Source: Bacteroides sp. (GTDB lineage Bacteria > Bacteroidota > Bacteroidia > Bacteroidales > Bacteroidaceae). Taken from it: 64,000 nt of DNA. Each line of letters starts with the position of its first letter. The stretch's first letter is position 1. The notes beneath the pieces were generated by a model. That model saw only the letters and a list, made by a program, of their open reading frames with translations. It ran no database searches and was not told the DNA's origin. Location of the stretch: the NCBI GenBank assembly GCA_021201335.1, contig JAJQFD010000041.1, positions 1 through 64,000 of the forward strand, written 5' to 3'. The translations under genes were made by a program, and so were the position numbers. Of this stretch, positions 35,578 through 42,222 are shown one piece after another.

Positions 35578-37314
35578 ATGAAATTGAGCAGATATTTTTT
35601 CTTGCTTTTAAGTACTCTATTCGTACTTGGTTTTTATAGCTGTTCGGATAACGATCCGATAATTGACAATGGTGATGATGATGAAACAGCAGGTTTAGCA
35701 CCTCATTTAAAAGCCGTCAATGAATTAATTAAATCTGGAGGCAAACTGGAAGTTACGGATGAATATGAAAACATTACAGTGGATGTTGACACCTTAAAAG
35801 TGGAAGATGCAGTTATAAACGGTTTTAAGCAGGAATGTTATTCTATCGGAATCACCGAAAGTTATGATATCAATCGCAATCCGGATGAATTTGTATTGAT
35901 GAACCCCTGGTCGGATGTTATTTGGCCCGGAGGATTAATACAAGGAGGATCTTTAAGAGATGATAATGTTCCGGCTGGAGTACCGATCTATAAAAAACGT
36001 ATTCCAGGCAAAATTTATCTTTCTATTGTATCCGGAAATGAAACGATGGATGAATGGTATAAAGAAACGGAATTAAGGCCAGCAAATGTCACCCAGGCCA
36101 TGAATGACCTGATGAAAACTTACCTCGGTAAAACCACACCGGCCTATACTTCATTTAAGATTGAAAAAGTACATTCCATTGAAGAAATGGCTTTGAAACT
36201 CGGAATCGATTTGAAATTATTTGGCGTTAAAATGAAAACGGAGTTTGGTTCTAACTGGAAAAAAGATAAAAATTATATGGCCGTACATTTAAAACAGCAA
36301 TTCTTCACCATGTCATATGAAGGCCCGGACGGAGGATTTAAAGGTACTTTTACGGACGATATAACCACAGACGACCTGGACGCTTTTACAGGAAAAGGGA
36401 ATCCTTTATGTTACGTATCTTCTGTCACTTATGGACGATCTTATGTAATGTTATATGAATCTTCGGCATCCACAGATTCCTTACACATGGCATTAACAGT
36501 GGCCTATAAGAATGACTCAACGGTTAACTCAAAAACCTCCAAAAAGATACTGAATGAATCGAAATGTACCATGACTCAAATTGGCGGTAACCCTCAGCAA
36601 GGATTGGAAACCGTATTTGGCGATTTTGATAAATTAAAAGCATTTGTTATCGATGGCGCTAAGGTATCCGCCGACAATGTTGGTGCACCTATTTCATTCA
36701 AAATCAATCAGGTGTATGATAACACCCCGGCACGGTTAAGCAATACACTTAAATTCTCGTTTACCCAACAAACCTACTCACCGGTTGCACCCAAGAATGA
36801 CGTTGAAATTAATATTTTCGATATTTATATGCAGGCGCCACAAACCAACAGAAAAGTATCCAATTACTCTAATTTTGAGATTAAAGGGATACGTGTGGGC
36901 CATTCTGAAACAGGCGAGTTTACAACCGCCAAAGGAGGTAAATATCATACCTTTGATAATTTTAAAACAGGAAAAATAGCCCATAAGAACGGTGCTACGG
37001 TTTCGGTATACAAATCCATTGTACTTCCATCCGTTCCTAAAAATCATAAAATCAGACTTGAATGTGTGGTGAGAGTAAAAAATCACACCTATGGAGGATC
37101 AACGAAAGTTGGCGAAGATACTTATACATTGATTCGTGATTTCGAATATAACTTAACTACAAACGTATGGGAACCCATTGCTCATACGGATATTGATGAT
37201 CCGAAAACTTTTAAAGCGTTGTATCTTCAAAATCAAACGCTAAGTGATACTCGTTTTAATTTCGACCTGAATTTCAGATTCAAATGTGATAATGTCCCAT
37301 ATCCGTTGAGATAA
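35578..37314 (+). CDS. Cholesterol-dependent cytolysin-like (CDCL) lipoprotein, second of a pair
   Basis: A 578-residue lipoprotein (lipobox FYSC, Cys22) homologous along its length to the preceding one. Landmarks: VIWPGGLIQGGSL, NPLCYVSSVTYGRSYVMLYE, and QIGGNPQQGLETVFGDFDKLKAFVIDGAKV followed by GAPISFKI. It too lacks the undecapeptide. Both proteins share a C-terminal beta-rich part of about 150 residues, so the pair is not a simple long plus short combination; which one would act as activator or pore subunit cannot be told. It is translated 12 bp after its partner from the same transcript. No immunity gene is obvious next to it. Confidence 0.88.
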   Translation: MKLSRYFFLLLSTLFVLGFYSCSDNDPIIDNGDDDETAGLAPHLKAVNELIKSGGKLEVTDEYENITVDVDTLKVEDAVINGFKQECYSIGITESYDINRNPDEFVLMNPWSDVIWPGGLIQGGSLRDDNVPAGVPIYKKRIPGKIYLSIVSGNETMDEWYKETELRPANVTQAMNDLMKTYLGKTTPAYTSFKIEKVHSIEEMALKLGIDLKLFGVKMKTEFGSNWKKDKNYMAVHLKQQFFTMSYEGPDGGFKGTFTDDITTDDLDAFTGKGNPLCYVSSVTYGRSYVMLYESSASTDSLHMALTVAYKNDSTVNSKTSKKILNESKCTMTQIGGNPQQGLETVFGDFDKLKAFVIDGAKVSADNVGAPISFKINQVYDNTPARLSNTLKFSFTQQTYSPVAPKNDVEINIFDIYMQAPQTNRKVSNYSNFEIKGIRVGHSETGEFTTAKGGKYHTFDNFKTGKIAHKNGATVSVYKSIVLPSVPKNHKIRLECVVRVKNHTYGGSTKVGEDTYTLIRDFEYNLTTNVWEPIAHTDIDDPKTFKALYLQNQTLSDTRFNFDLNFRFKCDNVPYPLR

Positions 37315-37390
37315 TACTAATGATTTATTAAGCTTAATTTCAATCAACTTCAGTATATGGTTAACATTTTTCTCACCTCTTAATTTATCC

Positions 37391-37420
37391 AGCAGTTTGC
37401 GACAGTTTGCGGCAGTTTCG
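37391..37420 (+). repeat. Three 10-bp direct repeats upstream of the HU-related gene
   Basis: CAGTTTGCGA, CAGTTTGCGG and CAGTTTCGAG follow one another with exact 10-bp register from 37393, then a weaker AGTAAAAGCA, AGTAAAATTG, AGCAATAATG continuation. One helical turn per repeat would place protein contacts on one face of the DNA. It lies about 140 bp upstream of ATG 37561 and could be an operator. Confidence 0.5.
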
Positions 37421-37494
37421 AGTAAAAGCAAGTAAAATTGAGCAATAATGTTCAGTATAGAGCAAATGGCGGACATCGCTATTTTTCATCTCCT

Positions 37495-37502
37495 TACCTT
37501 TG
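37495..37502 (+). promoter_or_regulatory. -7 box of the HU-related gene
   Basis: TACCTTTG matches TAnnTTTG and is followed by GCCCAC, a common start context in this order. It lies 58 bp upstream of ATG 37561. Confidence 0.5.
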
Positions 37503-37560
37503 CCCACAACAGGTACAGCCACCTAAAATTATTTATAAACCATTTAAACCTATTTAATTT

Positions 37561-38034
37561 ATGAGTATTCAGTATAAAGTAGTTAAACAAGTTCTAGGCT
37601 TCAACAAAGAGGGGGGCGAGAAATATGTAATTAAAACAGTGACAGGAGAAATGTTGACTTTCGACAAAGTATGTAATCAGGTCAGCCAGGTTTGTGGCGC
37701 CCACCGCGGAACGGTAACACAGGTAGTGGGCGGCCTGCTGGATGTATTGGTTAATAACCTAGATATGGGCCACAGCGTACAGCTGGGCGAGTTCGGAACA
37801 TTGCGTCCGGGCCTTCGTACCCGTGCCCAGAGCAGTGAGGAAACTGCCAATGTTTCAGCCATCTACCGGCGTAAAATTAATTTCGTGCCGGGTAAGATGC
37901 TAAAAAATTTCCTCAGAGATGTAGCTATCACCCGTGCGGCAGCTCCTCAGGTAATTAGTTCGGATGATGACAACGACGGTGATAATAGCGGTAATACCGG
38001 AGGCGACAATGGATTTATAGATCCGGCCGCCTAA
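37561..38034 (+). CDS. HU-related DNA-binding protein
   Basis: A 157-residue HU/IHF family protein of the Bacteroidetes HU-related group. The core (about 1-125) has the helical base (TFDKVCNQVSQVCGAHRGTVTQVVGGLLDVLV), the GHSVQLGEFGTLRPGLRTRA turn that corresponds to the HU G-x-F-G motif, and a basic C-terminal strand. The last 30 residues are an Asp/Gly/Asn-rich acidic tail unlike canonical HU. It binds and bends DNA by family; a nucleoid or locus-specific role is unknown. It is followed by the second hairpin repeat, which can act as its terminator. Confidence 0.88.
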   Translation: MSIQYKVVKQVLGFNKEGGEKYVIKTVTGEMLTFDKVCNQVSQVCGAHRGTVTQVVGGLLDVLVNNLDMGHSVQLGEFGTLRPGLRTRAQSSEETANVSAIYRRKINFVPGKMLKNFLRDVAITRAAAPQVISSDDDNDGDNSGNTGGDNGFIDPAA

Positions 38035-38126
38035 AACAAAAAAGGTGGCTGACAGGGAAAGCACGAATGGGATAACAATTCCGGTTCGTGCTTTTTTATG
38101 CTTTTGAGGTTTGTTCCATGGTTGCT

Positions 38127-38199
38127 GTTCCGGGTCAAAACGGTTACCATCAGCACCCAAAACGGTTACCACTGATGCGTGTAACGGTAACCGTTTTTT
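38127..38199. repeat. AACGGTTACC hairpin repeat, copy 2 (also a terminator for the HU-related gene)
   Basis: Shares the run GTTCCGGGTCAAAACGGTTA with copy 1, then CCATCAGCACCCAAAACGG, and closes with GGTAACCGTTTTTT. Pairing of AAAACGGTTACC with GGTAACCGTTTT gives a 12-bp stem plus T run. It lies 93 bp after the HU-related stop and 8 bp from the stop of the convergent beta-barrel gene. Confidence 0.78.
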
Positions 38200-38206
38200 A
38201 GGCACA

Positions 38207-38767
38207 CTAAAGAATTGCCCCAAAGGCAATAAATAGTGAGTGACGATTTCTATCAATCTTACCAAAATTAGTTATACCCCAGAAATCTTTTACTTCCGAA
38301 TTGATTTGTTTCAAATTATAACCCAATTTAAGATTCAGGCCAAATGATTGTTTTATTATTAATTTGTAGCCGATGCCTAGATCACACATTCCTCCTTTCG
38401 TAAAGTCTGCCCCACCTATTCCATAGCCAATATTAGTAAATGCGTAAATATTCCTATTAACCGATAATGGCATACATTGCAGTGAGGTAAATATGGGTAA
38501 TGAGTTGTATCCCGGATTATTATATCTATCTAAACCCAATCCCACTCCGGCAGAAAAAACTTTTGAAAAAGAATATAATGCAGATAAATGTAAACCCATC
38601 CCACTCATATTACTATTACTACGAGTAATTTTAAATCCGTCTCCTTTTTCTACAAGACCATATAAATACGAGGTTTCAACATAAAATCGTATCTTGTGAT
38701 CTTGCGCAGATGTTTTAAATAGAGGTAATAAACAAAACGATAAAATAAATACCATAATTTTTCTCAT
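38207..38767 (-). CDS. Small outer membrane beta-barrel protein
   Basis: A 186-residue protein with a signal peptide (FILSFCLLPLFKTSAQ, cleaved about residue 21) and alternating amphipathic strands ending in a hydrophobic C-terminal strand (HSLFIAFGAIL), as in OmpX/OmpW-like eight-stranded barrels. Motifs such as GVGLGLDRY and NIYAFTNIGYGIGGADF fit Bacteroidetes OMP_b-brl proteins. Function unknown. It is convergent with the HU-related gene and next to the TPR regulator; whether it belongs with the cytolysin-like pair, for instance as protection, cannot be judged. Confidence 0.72.
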   Translation of the reverse strand: MRKIMVFILSFCLLPLFKTSAQDHKIRFYVETSYLYGLVEKGDGFKITRSNSNMSGMGLHLSALYSFSKVFSAGVGLGLDRYNNPGYNSLPIFTSLQCMPLSVNRNIYAFTNIGYGIGGADFTKGGMCDLGIGYKLIIKQSFGLNLKLGYNLKQINSEVKDFWGITNFGKIDRNRHSLFIAFGAIL

Positions 38768-38915
38768 CTTAATCAGTTTTTTATGTTTTTACACTGCAAA
38801 AATAGAAGCAAATTCTTTCTTTGTGAAACAATACATATCACAAGACAAAACTGTAATAAAATGAAAATCAGATAATTATAAATTTAAAATATCACAATGA
38901 CTATTAATTGGTCAA

Positions 38916-40610
38916 TTAAGGGAAAATAGAATTATATAGACTTATATTATCAGATTCCTCAACCATTTTTTTCTTGATTCGGTGCTTTCGTTGCCGGGCA
39001 GATGCTGTACGGGAATACCCAGTGCACGCACTGATTAATGGTATGGAGAAGTTCATTTTTGCAAGACAGCAAAAAAGTATATCTTCCTCTGTTAATATGG
39101 GGCAGAGATTTTTTAGTTCTTCGTAAAAATCAGCATAAATCACCGGGATTATTTTATTTAATTCTTCCCTGTCCTTTAACCCTAAGATTTCGATATTATC
39201 TGATTCTTTTTGATTTTCTAACTTCTGTATCTTTTTATAGATTGGTTTGTCATTAAAAAGATGTATACGAAGATTATCTAATTGTTTTTGCATGCTTAAC
39301 AGATAGCCTTCCTTTTCCTGAATTTCTTCTTCTGCATTTTTCTTCTCATATCTCAGTTGAAGGATTTTATTACGCGTATTAGCTATTTGATTCTGTAATT
39401 CGACTATCTTTTTCTCTTTTTCGATTATTTTTCGCTCATGAGCTAAACGTTCCTCGTTTTGTCTGATCTTCTTCTTTCTATCCATGATAATGGCAACAAC
39501 AATAACTAATAAAAAGCATATTATGCAAAAGCTGATAAGTATAACTATCCTCGAATTATGTTTATTCTTAACTTTAGTAATTTCAGTTTGTATATTATGT
39601 ATCTGATTTAATCCGTAAATTTCAGCCGAAAAAGTATTCATTGATAATGTATCATAGGCATCAATAAATTTATTCAAGTAAATAAGTGATTGAGATAAAT
39701 TACCTCTATTTTCTTCTAATTCAGATAATTCCTTCAACGCTATTGTACGTGTGCCTAAATTGTTACTTGCAAGTACCCTGTTCAAAAATATATAAGCAGA
39801 ATCATATTTTTCCAGTGAGACGTAAATTGCTCCCTTATTTAGGGTATAGGCATCTGTTAAAATCTCAATCTTATTTATATATGAAAGAGCTAATTCATTA
39901 TTATCGTTTTCGTTATAATACAATGCCAGATCATTGTATATCATGTCTTTCAACTTGACAGAATCAGTTAATTGTCGTGCATGGCCGAAAGCTTCGGTGA
40001 GGTATATATAAGAACTATCCGGTTGTTCTTTGAAGAAATAAGCCAATCCCAGATTACGGGCATTAGTGAATTTGTTATCTACGTTTTTATCGGCTTGGGT
40101 TCTGATATAGCCCGTATGAAAAGCATGAAAAGCATCATCCCATAGTTCTTGATCAAAATATATATTACCAACACATGCGTATACAGAGGTTAGAAGATTG
40201 AAATTATCATTGTGGGATAAATCTAATGCTTTCAGATAACACTTCAGAGCTTCTTGTGGTGATTCAAGTTCTTCCCATATTTTTCCTTTGCTTATTAGTG
40301 CTCTGGCAAATAAGTCATTATTAGTAGAGTTTATTAATACTTTTAATGAAGTGTTTATTAATGAGTCATAGGGGAGCAGGTTTTGTTCTTTTCTATCTTT
40401 GATTTCTGTTAAGAGTACATAATAATACGCCTTATTAAATTCGTCCAAATCATCCATGAAAACATTGTTTTCCAGTTCCAAAAAGGCTTTATCAGTGTCG
40501 ACATGTATCAGATTATCAATTTCAATTAAATGTTTATCAAGGTGGCTGTTGTGACAGCAGCTATGGAGAATGGCTGTTAATAAGGCAATAATGCAAAATA
40601 TATTTTTCAT
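38916..40610 (-). CDS. TPR-containing membrane regulator (intact paralog)
   Basis: A 564-residue protein with a lipoprotein-like signal (ILHSCCHNS), about 310 residues of TPR repeats, one membrane helix (SRIVILISFCIICFLLVIVVAIIM), a long coiled coil, and a C-terminal HTH-like end (PILTEEDILFCCLAKMNFS...SRTASARQRKHRIKKKM). It has the same layout as the disrupted regulator at 21172-22909, so this one shows what the intact form looks like. Expected to sense something outside the cytoplasm and act on DNA from the membrane, by analogy with Bacteroidetes relatives. The nearest candidate targets are the beta-barrel gene downstream and the cytolysin-like operon. Confidence 0.83.
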   Translation of the reverse strand: MKNIFCIIALLTAILHSCCHNSHLDKHLIEIDNLIHVDTDKAFLELENNVFMDDLDEFNKAYYYVLLTEIKDRKEQNLLPYDSLINTSLKVLINSTNNDLFARALISKGKIWEELESPQEALKCYLKALDLSHNDNFNLLTSVYACVGNIYFDQELWDDAFHAFHTGYIRTQADKNVDNKFTNARNLGLAYFFKEQPDSSYIYLTEAFGHARQLTDSVKLKDMIYNDLALYYNENDNNELALSYINKIEILTDAYTLNKGAIYVSLEKYDSAYIFLNRVLASNNLGTRTIALKELSELEENRGNLSQSLIYLNKFIDAYDTLSMNTFSAEIYGLNQIHNIQTEITKVKNKHNSRIVILISFCIICFLLVIVVAIIMDRKKKIRQNEERLAHERKIIEKEKKIVELQNQIANTRNKILQLRYEKKNAEEEIQEKEGYLLSMQKQLDNLRIHLFNDKPIYKKIQKLENQKESDNIEILGLKDREELNKIIPVIYADFYEELKNLCPILTEEDILFCCLAKMNFSIPLISACTGYSRTASARQRKHRIKKKMVEESDNISLYNSIFP

Positions 40611-40854
40611 TGAGCATCGATTATATTTGCTGACAAAAGTAGTAATAAAGCCTTAAAACAAGCGATTGGAGGTTGGGAGGATAGTAACACCTAAAGGGCT
40701 ACATGTTCCGATCGCAAAACTACAGACTCTTGCTAAGCTGTATCGCATGTAACCACTTAGCAGGAGTATAATCATTCACTATTTCATATACTTACGAAAC
40801 GATTATATAAACTTATAACCTTTAACGATAGCTCTTCTGGTAAATCATCATTCA

Positions 40855-41871
40855 CTAATCCTCCTCTCTCTCCGATTTTCCTGAATACATACGTACTTTC
40901 GACGAATTCTCGATAGCCTTTACCGCAATGTCTTTTACATTGGCTTCGGCACGGTTTGCCTTTTCGGTATTTTCTTTCAACTGATCCTGTTGTTCTTTTA
41001 TTTTTTCCTGTAAGGATGCAATCATCTGATCTTTGAGACGTATGTCGGTTTCGTTTTGTTTCTCAATCAATTTGATGTCAAATTCGTATTTGGTTTGAAG
41101 CTGTTTAGTGATCTCTGCTTCTTTATCTTGGAGCGCTTTCTCTAATTTTCCCGGGAATTCGTTGTGGGCTTTCCGCAATTCTGCCAGCTCAGTTTCGGCA
41201 CTTTTTAGCTCCTGTTCACGGTGAGCAACCTCCTGATCAAACTTCGCTTTACTTTCAATCAGCTCTTTTTCCAGGAGTAATTTCTTACTTTCGTATTCGT
41301 CTTGCTCTTTCTGCCGTTTAATCTTCAGGTTATAGGCATACTCCTCTTCTTCCCTTTTCCGGCGTTTCAGCAGTTGTTCCGAATATTCTTTCTCTTCGGC
41401 TTCTTGCTTTGCTTTTTCTTTTTCCCAATGTTCTTTCTTCAAAGCAACTTCCGCAGTAAAAGCATCTTCTTTTTCTTTCATTGATTTCTCGAAGCTTTCT
41501 TTCTTCTCCTTCTGAACGAGAAGCATAGCAGCCAATGAATCCGTATTGGCCGAAAGGGAATATAAATCTTCCAGTGATTGCTTTTCGATGGCAATTGCCG
41601 AACGGATCTCTTCCAGCTTTTTATATTCTTTCTCCAAATTGACCTGCAATTCGTCGAGTGTTTTACCCAGATCTGTTTTCAGGGCGAGAATACTCCTTCC
41701 AATACCTTCATGGGTAATTCCGGATACTTTTTCAAGCATATCTTTCTTTTGCTTTTCTTCCTGTATCTGTTTAGGCTTATCCGACTTGGCTCGTTGTACT
41801 TCTTTCAATAATGCCTCATACGCATCCAATATTTCTGTTTTTGTACTTTTGGGTGATACTTTTGGTTCCAT
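40855..41871 (-). CDS. Long coiled-coil protein of unknown function
   Basis: About 338 residues from ATG 41871 (MEPKVSPKSTKTEILDAYE); a start at 41913 would add an unlikely 14-residue leader. Nearly the whole protein (about 30-325) is a charged coiled coil, with a very Lys/Glu-rich centre (KKEHWEKEKAKQEAEEKEYS). No signal peptide or membrane helix, so cytoplasmic. The short N-terminal segment KTEILDAYEALLKEV and the C-terminal end KAIENSSKVRMYSG are conserved in similar Bacteroidetes proteins. No function known; tropomyosin or myosin-like database names would only reflect the coiled coil. Confidence 0.72.
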   Translation of the reverse strand: MEPKVSPKSTKTEILDAYEALLKEVQRAKSDKPKQIQEEKQKKDMLEKVSGITHEGIGRSILALKTDLGKTLDELQVNLEKEYKKLEEIRSAIAIEKQSLEDLYSLSANTDSLAAMLLVQKEKKESFEKSMKEKEDAFTAEVALKKEHWEKEKAKQEAEEKEYSEQLLKRRKREEEEYAYNLKIKRQKEQDEYESKKLLLEKELIESKAKFDQEVAHREQELKSAETELAELRKAHNEFPGKLEKALQDKEAEITKQLQTKYEFDIKLIEKQNETDIRLKDQMIASLQEKIKEQQDQLKENTEKANRAEANVKDIAVKAIENSSKVRMYSGKSEREED

Positions 41872-42222
41872 GTTGTGATTGTTATGTTTAGGATAAATGA
41901 TATTTAATATCAAAACTACATAAAATTTTGCGTTTTAGCGATGGGTTTTGTCAAAGAAATAAATACTATCATAACCATTCTATTTTCATTATTTATTATC
42001 TTTTCCTGAAGAACCGCGATACGGGAGAAATGCAACCGGCATTCCACTGGAAACCTTATTGCATTTGGACCGTTTTCCGGTTGCATTTAGTTACTAACAC
42101 AGTATTTTCTTGTTTCCCGGAAGATATTACAGTTTAAGTGGCCTATTTTCCATGCGTTTTCTTTATATATCCATTAATATTGTGGTGTTAAATAAGTAAA
42201 CGATTAACCTAATACACAAAAG
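41872..42222. other. Intergenic region ahead of the GH2 gene, with an inverted repeat
   Basis: 350 bp without a gene. A 12-bp inverted repeat AAATGCAACCGG / CCGGTTGCATTT (42028-42039 and 42077-42088) with inner GGAAAC / GTTTTCC pairing can form a long hairpin. It could be a regulatory structure for GH2 or a small repeat element. Confidence 0.5.
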
